From NCBI GenBank assembly GCA_905147135.1, contig LR990050.1, positions 15,498,001 to 15,562,000 of the forward strand: a stretch of DNA of 64,000 nucleotides, read 5' to 3'. Source of the DNA: Blastobasis lacticolella. Its lineage: Eukaryota; Arthropoda; Insecta; Lepidoptera; Blastobasidae. The notes under the pieces were generated by a model, which was not told the origin of the DNA, made no database searches, and worked only from the letters and a program-made list of their open reading frames with translations. The position numbers were made by a program, and so were the translations under genes. Below are positions 35,459 through 47,228 of this stretch, piece after piece (positions within the stretch are counted from its first letter, which is position 1; every line of letters starts with the position of its first letter).

Positions 35459-35761
35459 TTTCATGCCATGGAGCGCCCGACCGAAACTTCGACTTCGCCC
35501 ACCATCGGCCAAAAAAACACCTTCATCTTCACCAACCAGGTAGTTTTTGTTATTTTTTCCAAATACATTGCAAGGTGATTTTTTATCATCTCTAGATCAA
35601 CTTCTACGTATTGTTTAAATTACCGTTCTACTGTCAACCAGTACAGCTTCCATTCAATTCAGCTTGTGGACAATCTTGCACAAAATTTCTTTGAGTTTTT
35701 AAATCTTCGGCTTCGGCTTCGGAATGAAATTGACCATCGGTCGGACACTAATGCCATGAAA
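35459..35761. repeat. Imperfect inverted-repeat segment rich in CGAAAC/CTTCGG
   Basis: tttcatgccatgg near 35,459 and atgccatgaaa near 35,751 are inverted, and gcccgaccga is mirrored by tcggtcgg. Between them are cgaaacttcgacttcg and cttcggcttcggcttcgg. Possibly a foldback element. Arms are imperfect and no target duplication was seen. Confidence 0.3.
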
Positions 35762-36039
35762 GGTAGATCGAGTCTCTCTACAAAGTTTCAGTGAATAACC
35801 TAGGGTTTAAACCCATGACGTTAAAAATAAATGACCGGACAAAGCCACCTCCGAGCACATCGGCTAATTTGGTTTCGTAGAGCTTCGTCTCTTTCAAACA
35901 TGTGTGACTAAATACGAAGCCGAAACTAGCCGGTGTGTATTACTTACCGCCTTAGTGTACCTAAAAAGCAAAATTCAATTAAAAACATTTATTTCAGATT
36001 CTTGGTAATTCATAAAAGAAGTACACGAACAGATGCATT

Positions 36040-36215
36040 TACAAAATTAGGTACAATATCAAATTAAATACAAAATGCAATGTCAATATATCAATGTCAA
36101 TTAAAATTACAAAGTCAAGATGTCAATGTCAAATACAATACAAATTCCAATGTCAATTATAATAAAAACTACAATGTCAATATAATTATAAATGTCACAT
36201 AAACAAATTCAATTG
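36040..36215. repeat. Degenerate AATGTCAA minisatellite
   Basis: The words aatgtcaat or aatgtca occur about seven times in 160 bp, spaced by variable A/T-rich sequence (caaaatgcaatgtcaatata, gatgtcaatgtcaaatac, ccaatgtcaattataat). Confidence 0.55.
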
Positions 36216-36629
36216 AATCATTAAATATTGTCGCAAACAACTCTTAAAACACGCGCTGTCACCAAACGAGCATTAAATGATTGATCGTCGCCGCGTTAAA
36301 AACAAAGCCGGATAAAAAGGCCGTCACTGGCGACGTCGAGTCTTTATTTGTTAGTCCCCCATGGTCCCCCCACAATGGTCCCCCTTATTGTGTGCAAACT
36401 GCGTGAACTTCTAAACAGAGTGGAATTGAGGTTGATATGAAAGGAAAAATAAGTCGACGCCTAAATCGATGCGAATATGAACGGAAAAATACGTAAATGG
36501 CAATAGCCACCGCCGTTGTCCGAGCTTATACTTTAACAGCAATATAAATATTGAAACACTTTTCCTAGATCGCTCACTAATGATTATTCCATGATCTGAA
36601 GTAATTTGTGTAATTTCTTTTATATAAAT

Positions 36630-36750
36630 CTAACCAGGTCTGGTCACCGCCATCTCACCTGGTGGTAAGTGACGATGCGGCGAATATGGAGCATGCCTGT
36701 CTAAGGACAGCCTATTCACTGTAGCCTTGAACGCGTCCAGATAATTATTA
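36630..36750 (-). pseudogene. LINE ORF2 extreme C-terminal fragment
   Basis: Minus strand reads FKATVNRLSLDRHAPYS followed by the tail cgtcacttaccaccaggtga. The same ending (FK.RV.R..LDRHA) occurs at 62,945-63,060 and in the 31.9-kb remnant. Too short to classify beyond non-LTR retrotransposon. Confidence 0.65.
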
Positions 36751-37119
36751 AGGAACACTCAACATGATTCAACACTTTTATTGAAGCTAATTAAAACCAC
36801 ATAATTGATGTCTCAAATAGCATGACCATCCTAGCGGTCAATCTGGGCTCCTGCCAGAAAGATCTTTCCTACCAGAATCTTTAATTAAAATTTGTGATAT
36901 GCTCATTTCATGCGCAGCGACTACCAACTGACCGCACAAGCGTTAGGGAAAAGCCAGGGCCTCCTGCGGCTGTCAGGCCTCGAGTTGGCGAGATTGTGTT
37001 GGGCTCATGAGATGGTTGTAGTGGTAGGGGGATCCATCATCTTTCATTAATATTATTTATCGTGTGGCTCTTAAGTTCCTACTGCTACAAAAATTTTTAA
37101 TTTACACATCGTCAAGTCG
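36751..37119. other. No recognisable gene
   Basis: Unique-looking, no frame of note. Confidence 0.4.
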
Positions 37120-37284
37120 GCGAGAGCTTTGGTCGAAAGGGACAGAAAAGCTTCCGCTTGCCAGCTGTACTTGGTATCCGGGCATTCAAAAATGTTTTCA
37201 TTAATAACGTTATTGTATTATTTATTACCTACTACAAGTTCAAACCACAAAGTTTAGCATCTTAGACTCTATATTACAAACAGT
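37120..37284 (+). repeat. Repeat Y, first copy (direct repeat flanking SINE-G)
   Basis: From gcgagagctttggtcgaaag to ctctatattacaaacagt, about 165 bp, repeated at 37,559-37,717 with few differences. Between them lies exactly one SINE-G. Confidence 0.8.
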
Positions 37285-37558
37285 GCGACCTGAGTGGTTT
37301 AATGCTCAAGCTCGGTCTGCCACGCAAGAGGTCCCGGGTTCGATTCCCGGCCGGGCACAAATTGAAATGATGAATTTTAATTTCTGTTACGGGTCTGGGT
37401 GTTCTATGTATAATAAGTATGTATTTAAAAATGTATATAAGTAGTTTATCAGTTATCTAGCAACCTTAACACAAGCTTTGCTTACTTTGGGGCTAGATGG
37501 CGCTGTGTGAATTTGTCCACGATTATTTATTATTATTATTATTTATTATTACTTAAAT
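37285..37558 (+). repeat. SINE-G (tRNA-Gly-derived), full copy
   Basis: Head: gtctgccacgcaagaggtcc then cgggttcgattcccggccgg. This matches the anticodon-stem and T-arm of tRNA-Gly(GCC), with a B box GGTTCGATTCC. Body: gttacgggtctgggtgttct, tatgtataataagtatg, agatggcgctgtgtgaattt. It ends in an ATT microsatellite. The acceptor stem does not pair, so it is a SINE and not a tRNA gene. Confidence 0.85.
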
Positions 37559-37717
37559 GCGAGAGCTTTGGTCGAAAGGAAAAGACAAGCTTCCGCTTGC
37601 CCGCTGTATTTGGTATCCGGGCATTCAAAAATTTTTTCATTAATAACGTTATTGTATTTACTTACTACAAGTTCAAACCACAAAGTTTAGCATCTTAGAC
37701 TCTAGATTACAAACAGT
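37559..37717 (+). repeat. Repeat Y, second copy
   Basis: gcgagagctttggtcgaaag through ctctagattacaaacagt; direct repeat of 37,120-37,284. A short frame across it has no recognisable product. Confidence 0.8.
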
Positions 37718-38929
37718 ATTTAACTAACTAATTTAAACCTAAGTCACGGCTTAAATCAAGCGAAACAGCACATATCACAAAATTCTACGAGTACTTATTA
37801 CAATATAGCTTACCAAAACAAGGAAAAAAGCGATGTTTCCTATCACGAAAGCCTCTCCGGAACCCGTAGGTGTGTGTCCGCTAAACTATTGTTTTCCTCA
37901 AAGGTATGCCGTTCAAAAAACATTCGCGAATGTGTTTCCCGTTGGTTTTTATAGTTTCCCGGCCCCGCGCTTTGGGGACTTGTGGAACAGAGATACGTCG
38001 GTCGCTCATTTTCCATTCGGACATTACACTTCAGTAGAGCAAAACTATTAAAAAATGTGAATCAGATAATAATAATTGTTGTGAAATTGTAACTACTGAT
38101 GAGGGAAAAGCTATATTGATTGTTTGACGAAATTGTGTGCATTATCAAAATAACATTACGTGTTTTCCATCAGATGGGCCGTCTCCTCGTTTGGTATAAA
38201 AAAGTGCTGAGTGGTAGGTACTTGTACATATTTTTTTATAAATAGCCTACACTTATCTCAAAAGCCTGCAACGCTTTCGTGACCCCCACTGGTGTTATCA
38301 TTTACCATCAGGTGAACCGCTTGCTCATTTGCCTCCATCTATTATAAAAAAAAGATAATAATAATTAAAGAATTTACTTTATAAACAGAACCTTCTTCTT
38401 CAACTCGCTAACCCTACCCGAGATTTGAAATCGTTCATTTGTAAAAGTGCATATTTACCACGAACGTTCGTTCCGAAGCGTAACTTTTGAAACACATATG
38501 TTGTGAAAGCTTTTTCTAGCTCAGTTTCTGCTCCAGTGGGTGCGAGTGATCGATCACTCGGCAATGTGTTTGCTTCCTATTTTTTACGTAGCATGCTCCT
38601 ACAACTGTTCGTTGCGTTGAAAATCTTTATCTAGCAATTTGTATGACTACTCAATGAGAAGTTTATATACTTCAATACACTTGCTCGTAAATGGGCCATT
38701 GTTTACCAGATCTTTTGTTTGCAATGTAGCGTATGTGCTTATTGTTTACATTACCGCACTTGTGTGGATTGATTTTACATCTAGAAATATTTATGCTTGC
38801 TTGTGAAGGATGTATGCTTTTCTTTTTCTTTTATCTTCGTAGACATTACCGACCCACTTTTGAAAATAGGTAAGCGCTCCTTATAAGTCGCAGTACTTAC
38901 AGGTGCATGCACATAACAACACTCATGTG
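37718..38929. other. No recognisable gene; LINE tails at 38,160-38,205 and 38,270-38,352
   Basis: tttccatcagatgggccgtc (38,165) and accatcaggtgaaccgcttg (38,308), the latter followed by ctcatttgcctcc and an A-run, are LINE 3' tails in plus orientation. The rest, including 38,400-38,700, is unique-looking. Confidence 0.5.
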
Positions 38930-39490
38930 TAAGGTTCATTGTTCATACCGGGAATCTGTAGTGCCCCATCATCATCACAGCCCGTAACAGTCCACTGCAG
39001 GACTTAGGGCCTCTCCCACGAAAGGGGAGGTTATTGCCATAATCTCCACGCTTGGCAGGCGGGTTGGAGATCGCAGTGTTTAAATATAACAATGGAAAAT
39101 GCTGCTGCCCATTTTCCAGACTACGGAGACTCTTGATCTTTTGCCTCGGAAAACATTAGTCGCCTTGTACGACACCCATGAGCGTAAGGGGTTGGTGCTA
39201 TTCTACTTTGCCGGACACCACACGGCCAAGTAGTGCCCCAGCTGCGTACTTATTAGACTGAGGCGATCATTCATGGCGTATATCGTATCTCCGTACTCAT
39301 CGAATTCGGCTATGTTTGTATAAAAGCAATAACAATACTCGTATCCTAATGTAAGACTCATTGTTGCATACCGGGCTTCTGTAGTGGCCCAGCTGCGTAA
39401 AGATACTTATTTGACTAAGGCGACTATTCATGACTACTTTTCTCCGAATTCATCGAATTCGGCTATGTTGTATGAAAGCAATAATATCGC
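38930..39490. repeat. Tandem duplication of about 150-165 bp, unit 1 split by SINE-A
   Basis: Both units share cattgtt-cataccggg, ctgtagtg-cccagctgcgta, tcatcgaattcggctatgtt and gaaagcaata or aaaagcaata. Unit 1 is 38,930-38,968 resumed at 39,230-39,350; unit 2 is 39,351-39,490. Confidence 0.7.
38969..39229 (-). repeat. SINE-A with 11-bp target duplication
   Basis: tcatcatcacagcccgtaac through ccggacaccacacggcc. Flanked by gtagtgcccca at 38,958-38,968 and 39,230-39,240. It is very similar to the copy at 2,642. Confidence 0.85.
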
Positions 39491-41946
39491 CTGTGTTCGA
39501 GACCGCAGTGCTTTGTTCTGTAGTCGGTATAAGAATATGTGAATACCGGAACTTAGGCAGTTGATTTTAACTAGTGGACCAGAACGCAAGTGTTTTAACA
39601 AGTAATTGTATAAAGATTTTTAATGCTAATAAACAGTTTGTGAACGATCAGTTGAGTTTAAATGGTGATTGGTTGTTTGGTGGAGTTTGATTATTAAAAT
39701 CTACTTTTACTGAGATTGAGATTCAGATCTTTTACATGCCATTACTGAACCGAAATATTCGTTCGAGAACTGTAAGATAAAAGTTAAACCCAATAATATT
39801 AATCTCTTATCTCTCATAAAATTATAACCCATTCCTGTAGGTACCTAATTAATGATAGTAAAAGTTCTAAACAGAATTACTTATTAGTCGTCACCAAATT
39901 AAAAAACTTTGGTAATGAGGCGCAATACTCCCAAAATCTCAATTACAATTTTACTTACTTTCCTGCCGGCTATAAACTGTAGCCACATGGCCTTTATTTA
40001 CCATCTGGTTACTGTTTGCCGCTGCGGATGCCGCGTAAACATCCGCCTAAGGCTTGCTTAACCAAATCTCTTGCTAAAAGCAAACAGTGGTCGGCTATTT
40101 CACCCAAGAAAGTTATATTTGCCCACTTTAAATACAACAAACACATCTAATGAGAATTGAACGGATTTGTAACTGATAAATAATGGAATTCATATTTTTC
40201 GGTAGGTGTAAGGTTCGTACCTACTTGCTTCAAGCGTTAATACAGCTTGATTTCAATTTAAAAACGTATCAAAGTCGGTTCGTTCGCCTACATAACCCTA
40301 CAGACAACAAACACCAATGGCACAATGGCGTTGAACATAGAATAGCTTTCTAGTGCGTCATTAAACCACGGAACTCTTCTACGTACTCGCTCACCACACC
40401 TTACTGGCGTACGTATTCATCCATCACAATCCCGAAGCAATATCATCAAGTTATGCCAAATGTAAATATGGAGCCGAATTGAGAACGCTTTCACGGGGCC
40501 GGCCCGTGCGGTGATCCGCAATACGCAGGCTCCGCCACCCGGCGCTGCTCGATCATGCAAGCATTCCCGGAATGACTGAAGGAATTTTTCGATTAAGCTC
40601 GCCCCGGCCGCCGTCATTCTATTAAACATTACATGACTCAACACCTAGCGCTTTTTCTTCCGAGAGGTAATTCTATTTTTTGCGTTCATTTGGCAAAGGA
40701 ATCCCCCGCGGCGGGCCCAGTGATTTCAGACAAAAAGCCGCCCCGGTACAGCCTTCGGCGGCCAGTACGAGACAGTAATTATAAGAGGATCCCTCAACGT
40801 CTGTCTGCTATTGTTTTTGTTGGGTGTTGTTCCGTTCCCTAAGCGGAAAACTGACGGGCCGACGTCACAACACTGGAAACTTTTAAAATTTAATTAGTAC
40901 ACCGCTGCGATTGGCGGCCGAAGAATTTTGAATATCAGCGCGATAACTTGACGGATGCCAGAGTTTTATTTGTTCTGGATTGTTAAATGTTTTCGTTTAA
41001 GTTCCACAGAATCTATGAAATAACACTTGAATCTGCTAAATTCGTGGAAGTTCGTCGAAACTCTGAAACCAAGTGAAAAGTTAAGCTGTACTTACGTACG
41101 ATTTTTTCAGGCTCACCGCGCAAGCTTTCCAAGCAATATGTACTGAAATCTGTGGTTGGAAAACAGGTAGAAAAACTTTCCCCTCTCGCCTTGAACAAAG
41201 GAACTTGTAAACAACAAACTCTGCGTGGAATTACTAAGTGGAAAAGTATTTCAGTTTTTGTGTGTGAAATTACGGCTTTAGGAAGGCGTTAGATATGCGA
41301 ACGTTTAAACGTTATTATGAAAGAATGATTATAAAAAAATTGTAAATTGAATAAGTTTTCCATTTCGAAGTTATACAGTTAACAAAAATTTCCGAGTGAA
41401 ATTACCGAAAAATCGTTCAGCGAGTATCCATTCATCGTAATAAGAAAGTCGACATCGCAGCGAATGGACGCGCAAAAATATTGGAGACGATATAAGGAAA
41501 GCCTCCAAAAGTGTCGTCTCACGGCCCGAACGACGCCCTAAAGTGTTCCCAAATGTTTGTGAATAAGGTAGAAATGCAGTGGGCACTCCCGCGCTTTTAT
41601 CTGGGCACGTGCCAAATGAGAATTCGCCGCTAAATTAAATACCATAATAGATGTACCTATTTGCGGCCCCTTTACATCGATTTGAGAGGTCGGAGTTTTG
41701 GAGTTGAGAATTTATAGACTTGGCTCTCTCGGTTATTAGTGGCAGCAGAACGGCCGATAACTATAAATGTAGACATTTATTCGTCTATAAAATGTTAAGT
41801 GATTGGTATTTTTTTTTGTCTTGTGTATTTAAGTGTGTGTTTAGCTGATGTTCTATAAGCTCTGGCCTTGAACAATATTTTTTTTTACCACTAAGGCGGT
41901 AAACAATCTTACGGCCTACATTAATCTAAACCTTTAATCTACGGTA
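39491..41946. other. Gene-free; GC-richer unique block 40,380-41,640
   Basis: 39,491-40,380 is AT-rich. 40,470-40,790 (ggggccggcccgtgcggtga, gcccggccgccg-like runs) and 41,380-41,600 are GC-richer with overlapping short frames on both strands and no recognisable product. No repeats were recognised in the block. Candidate regulatory or otherwise conserved DNA, by inference only. Confidence 0.4.
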
Positions 41947-42243
41947 GGTAAAATAATTATCTTGGCAATAATATCCCGGTTGTGCTCTCGCGCACAAGGG
42001 TCCGTGCCTTGACAAAATCTAGAATCTGTTGCCAGGGGAACCTGACCAGATTGGATCATGGTTACACATTCAGTCGCTAAATGTGCAGATTTTATCACGA
42101 TGTCACCGTAAGAGCATCGGATAGCATTCAACTAATGTACATAACTAAGAAAAGACTCATTGGTACATGGAGGCAGTGGGATTCGTACCCGGTAACTTTC
42201 GCTTACGAGTCTGATACCTTAACCACTCGGCCACCGACGCTCC
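41947..42243 (-). repeat. SINE-B, nearly full, with 10-bp target duplication
   Basis: Minus-strand head gagcgtcggtggccgagtgg, B box region ccgggtacgaatcccactgc, and body gattggatcatggttacaca (plus strand). Flanked by atctacggta at 41,937-41,946 and 42,244-42,253. An internal deletion removes the cgctccactg part of the body. Confidence 0.9.
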
Positions 42244-42253
42244 ATCTACGGTA

Positions 42254-43544
42254 TCTTAATATAATGTAAATCCCGAGTGACATAATCGTTTTTCACCAGG
42301 GTGACAGTACAAGTTTTAGAATTGGCCAGTCAGTTACATTGACAATGAAAAATGCTTTAATCTCACTGATAATCTTCGTTAAGGACGGCAAAGAGAGTGC
42401 CAAGAAAAGTAAAGAAAGGAATAATTCTGGGAAAAAGAATGTTGCATCATTCATTGGACGGATAAGGTCATTTCGCGAAAGTTAGCTTGGATAAAACGAC
42501 AATTACCTACTAAAGACTAGAATATATTCGATAGCAGCGCCCTCATACCCAAAATCCTTTTTCACCATGCGACGATCTGAATCACTGATCAGAATACTGG
42601 TGTTCGTCGGAGATGGCATGCAGGAAGATAATTAGTCATCTGCTACACACTGATCCCATTTATGAGATATAATATAAGGATCGAGACTTTGCTTCACGAA
42701 CACTGAAAATGCTGTGACTGCCTTCCAAAGACCATGGAGTACCTTAAAGAATGTAGCAACACCACTGCTCCCTGAACCCTGAATTAACGGTTTCGGTTAA
42801 CAGAATCACGGAGGTCACAATGGCAGTCGCTTTATGTAATAGGGATGATGACTTGGTCACACTGGACTTGACATTTTTTAATTGATCTGTCAGTGTGTAT
42901 TATCAAATCAATAAAAAATTACAAATAATAAAGCATCTCAAAGCTCGGAAGAGAGTTCGTGACATCACAACTCAGCAAAATTGGCGTGACGTTACGCAAC
43001 ATTACATCGCACTGTATCGGCACCTGTTTTTGTTTACGTAACAATAGGAAACATTTTTTGGTAACCTAACTGACGTATTAAAAAAAATTCAGTAATCATC
43101 CCTCCTACCAGCTAAATCCGGAATAATATTGCCTGCTTATGCAAATATTTCCAATCTTAGCAACATCAAGTTCCGAAGCGAAATGTCGCGAGGCCTAACC
43201 TCTTGTCACGAGCCGTCTACAAACAAGTTGTATCAAAGTTTCATTATTTATTGTCAACGACGCACTAGTTATGGGCTTTGATAAACGACGCGAACCGAAC
43301 AATGCGCAATATTTTAAGAGGCTTGCCGTGCGCATGACAAACGATATGGCGCCAGGATTTACTTGCTCGAGACAAAGGGCACGGATCTATGGTGCCATGT
43401 ATTTCATAGACTGTACTCTGTGAGGTGTAGGTATATGGCGCTCGTTGGGTACTGAGAGTCAGTGATAAGGAAAAAGATATTAATAATAGCAAAATTTCTG
43501 AATTTGGTACGCTACCGTTACTTAAATAATTAACATTTTATACT
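42254..43544. other. No recognisable gene; SINE-B scrap at 42,799-42,840
   Basis: cagaatcacggaggtcac and atggcagtcgctttatgtaa (42,801-42,840) are a SINE-B body fragment in plus orientation. The remainder is unique-looking. Confidence 0.45.
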
Positions 43545-44290
43545 CCACTAGCTTTTGCGTGCGAGTTGGTCCACGTCGAAAATAGCTTTTGCCCGCGTGC
43601 TAAGGTGTGATCAAGCTGTACCTCTGGTACCCGAATTAGATGAAACATAGCTTAGATTGTAGCCTGGACTTCAAGCTACCAAACTATCAAATAAAAATCC
43701 CTTCAGTAGTTTTTGCGTCATGAGAGAACAGTCACACAAACAGAAAAACAGACAAAAAAAATAAAAATAAATTTGGACTTACCTACTTCTCAGAATCCTA
43801 TCCCGACTAGTTTTCTGAAAAAAATGTTACAATAAATGGTGTTTATTTAATGAACCCACGATATGATAACAATGACCTTAACAAATTATACCTACACCTT
43901 AACCTTCCTCATGAATCACTCTCTCTATTGGCGAAAGCCGCATGAAAATCCTTTCAGTAGTCTATGTGTTTATCGGGAACAGACAGACAGGCAGACGGGG
44001 CGTGATACTTTGTTTACAATATGTGGTGATAGTGATAACTAGCTTTTATTCATGACTTCGTCCGCATAAAATTCGGTATTTACTTTCCGGACACGTTCCC
44101 ACTGCAACTACATTGAATTTCTGGATAAATTATAACCTATATACTATTCTGGCTTATAAGCTACATTACTACCAAATTCTACCAAAATCCGTTTAGTATT
44201 TTTTACGTAAAAGAGTAATAAACATCCATTCCCTTTTGATCTATCCTTACAAACAAAAAGGATAATCGTCGTAAAAAACAGAAGGGTTGT
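43545..44290 (+). repeat. Cluster of RTE-like LINE 3' tails
   Basis: Three pieces in a row: 43,550-43,770 (cccttcagtagtttttgcgt), 43,890-44,010 (cgcatgaaaatcctttcagt, gaacagacagacaggcagac) and 44,050-44,260 (gacttcgtccgcataaaatt, attataacctatatactatt). Each resembles an RTE-type untranslated tail. Confidence 0.6.
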
Positions 44291-45604
44291 GGACGTCATT
44301 ATTTATAGGACGCAACCGGCTGCACGTACCAGATATAACAGAGAGAGCCAAGACAATGTTGAAAATGACTTCAGCCTTCGTCCTCAGAAGTAAGAGGCTC
44401 GATATTTCAACTCGAGCGCGAGTCAGATGTCGCTGATAAACGATACGATGTCAGTCCACGTCTAGAGTCGGGTGCTGTGCGGACGGTCAAACCAATCCCG
44501 GATATAATGTATAGATATTCATATTGTTTCGAATAGGTATTTGAATGCCTGGAGACGAACGGGAAAGTACTTTTGTTCAATCTAAAAATTTATTAATCGA
44601 TTTTTTTTAGAATGTAATTTGAATTTTACGAGTCTACTTAGTTTAGTCTAGTCATTTAGTTTAGTCTTTAGCGTTTTTCACTAAATATTACATCGTGTTA
44701 CGTTTGCAGGAAATTCTTGGAATTACCGGTAATGTATAAAATCTAGGAATTGTATACATTTCCTAGGAAAAATATGCATGGCGAACCAATTTAGGAAATT
44801 TATGTATTTCCTTGTCATTGTAGACAATTCCTAAATGGTAGTATGTTTTGAGATTATCGTGATAATAACACATGAAAATTTCACTGCTCCGGTGCTCAAA
44901 AAACACACGAGTCGTAGCCGTAAGAGTCATTTTACAACCGTACGCCAGTTTTTAAAATACCACTCCAAAAATTGTAGGTTTGGTTCTGGCACTCACCGAC
45001 TGCTGCCGCAAAGTAACATGCTCGTCGTGCCGATCCTCGTAATTTAAGCCTCTGTGACAGAACGACGTTTTTGATAGATTCGGTTTCTATGACAAATTTT
45101 CAAATAAAGCAGTGAAATTAATTGTATGAATTAATTGTATATATTGTGTGTATAATACAATTTACTTCACACATTTCCTGTGGATTTTAGGCAATATAAG
45201 CATACATTTCCTAGGAATTCTATATAATGACATATACATTTACGGTGACAAATACCGACACAAGATGAAAACAATTGCCAAAAGTAATACAAGGGACTGT
45301 CTTGTTATTAGGTAAAAGCCTTTGTCGGAAGATAGACTTTGATGTTAAGTCCATAAAACATCGAACGTCTTCGTTCAACGTAAGTTCAATCACTTCTGCA
45401 GAAAACACAAACAGACATACGACAAAGCAGCAAATAATACATACGAAAATATTTGAAAACGTGTTTAAGTATTGTAAAAAGTATCTTGTTTACATTATTC
45501 CTACATAATTATTATCTTGTATCATTATTAACGTTACTTGTCGTAATTACAAGTCAATGTAAAATTTTTGGTGACCGCGAACTTCTTGGAATTCGGGTTA
45601 TTTA
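44291..45604. other. No recognisable gene
   Basis: Includes cctaggaa-rich sequence at 44,710-44,830 and again at 45,205-45,225 (catacatttcctaggaatt against tatacatttcctaggaa) about 450 bp apart, perhaps the edges of an old element. Frames between them show nothing recognisable. Confidence 0.4.
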
Positions 45605-45713
45605 GGGCGGCTTGCATCAAATTCTTAAAAGCTGACGATAAAAACAAAATTTCATACAAAATTACGTTAAACATAATTCTTAAATGTGTTTGAGAATTTG
45701 GTGCAAGCCGGGC
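45605..45713. mobile_element. PIF/Harbinger-like MITE, 109 bp
   Basis: Starts gggcggcttgcatcaaattc and ends gaatttggtgcaagccgggc: about 20-bp imperfect TIRs. Flanked by TTA on both sides (45,602-45,604 and 45,714-45,716), the 3-bp target of PIF/Harbinger elements. No coding capacity. Confidence 0.7.
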
Positions 45714-45716
45714 TTA

Positions 45717-47228
45717 GAAGCCTTAACATTTCGTTAGAATATGAAATTCTCTACGTTGCTAATTTTCCGTTTTCATTACGACTTGGGTGTTGTCTCCATA
45801 TCGACAGCAAGCCACGCGAGGCGCTATCGAGCAATAGAGTTTGAGTTTATCGAGCATTCAATGAATGGAAAACCAGCCCAGCCGCATATTTCACGCGCCA
45901 GATCCGTTCACGCCGCATTCTGCCAGATCTGATAGGACGCCCCGAGGTACTCTGGAATTTAAAAGAGTGGACTTTTTCGGCTCTATACAGTCCGATGTTT
46001 ATTTTTCTGTTTGTGACGGTCTGCCGTTCCGATACTTTATCTGTGCAACGCTCGTTTGGGCTTTGCAAGCGACTGTAGGGATGGTTGGTTTTATAGTATT
46101 CTCTCTGTATAGGCGAAATAATGATTATGCCCACGCTGTACCCTGTGTACCCACGTAAATATCTACTCATCATTTATCTTGTATTCAATATACCGTTTGT
46201 GCTCTTTATCAATTGAGGTAGCAGAGGTTTGCCAGACTTCTATTTCAGCGATTTAAATTTTTAAAATATGTATGTGCGCAGAAGACGAGAGCTAGGCGAT
46301 CCAGATGACATTACAATTCCACAAAGCACTTTCATTCATTAAAATATGCAGGTCGTTTCAGTTTTTTACAGAAAAATTATTACCTTTATCACTCATAGCG
46401 AGCGTTATGGCTACAAACAGATACAGAAACGTAATATATCCCTGCACCGAGGTGCGAAAAAACTGCTGACATTATCGCTGAAACAGGTGTTGCGAGTTGC
46501 GATGAAAAGGTTTGTAATTTCTGGCTGTATATTTTGTTTTTAAAACTGAATTTAACTTTAATGGAAAATGGATTAGGCGGTAACCCACCCAAAAATGGGA
46601 TGAGTAATGGATTTCAGTGTAATTTTAACAAAATAAAAGTAATTAATTAGAGGGAGAATTGATCAAATAATCTCTAGGTACGCTTTAAAGTAGGTAGATG
46701 TACCATGCTCTCCCACGACCTTATAAATGCTTAGTAGGATACGCATCCGGGGAAGTACCATCAAACCTGTAATCAAAGATATCGTGTCTTTAAGTTTAAT
46801 AAAAAATAGTAATCCGACTATAATCTTGCTCACCCTGAAGTCCAAAAGTTTGTAGACAACGTTTGAACATGCCGACCCTAACCTCTAGCCAAATCGATCC
46901 AACTTTCGAAGACTATAGATAGACATTAGATAAAACTTCGGTGACCTCCACCTTCGTAACCTAGCAAAGTTCGCTCCCCATGTGCCGGAACGATACGATC
47001 TTAACCCTTGGGACCATCGGAGCCCTGACTCGGGTAGCAGGGCACAAATTGTGCGAGTCGGCTACTAATTGCACAATTAGACACAGTGGGATGTGTGGCG
47101 ATTACCATCACTAATGACAATCAGGCATAGGGTCGGATAGTTTGATGTCGGGAACGGATTGCTGAATAAATCCAACGAAATTAAAGCTGGAGACGCAATG
47201 ACTCAGATACTTAACCCTGTTTTAGCTG
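45717..47228. other. No recognisable gene; GC-richer block 45,770-46,150
   Basis: The block 45,870-46,140 has long open frames on both strands (45,847-46,173 minus and 45,865-46,158 plus) but no recognisable domain. Two-strand openness argues against coding and for low stop density from GC content. Confidence 0.4.

Noticed and set aside
35471..35538. First coding exon (MERPTETSTSPTIG..., followed by GTAGTT)
   Set aside because: The stretch is part of an inverted-repeat segment rich in CGAAAC words, and the donor is weak. Better explained as repeat DNA.
36040..36215. CRISPR array
   Set aside because: Repeats are short, degenerate and irregularly spaced in a eukaryotic context.
45847..46173. 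108-codon minus-strand gene
   Set aside because: The opposite strand is equally open, no domain is recognisable, and GC content alone explains the lack of stops.
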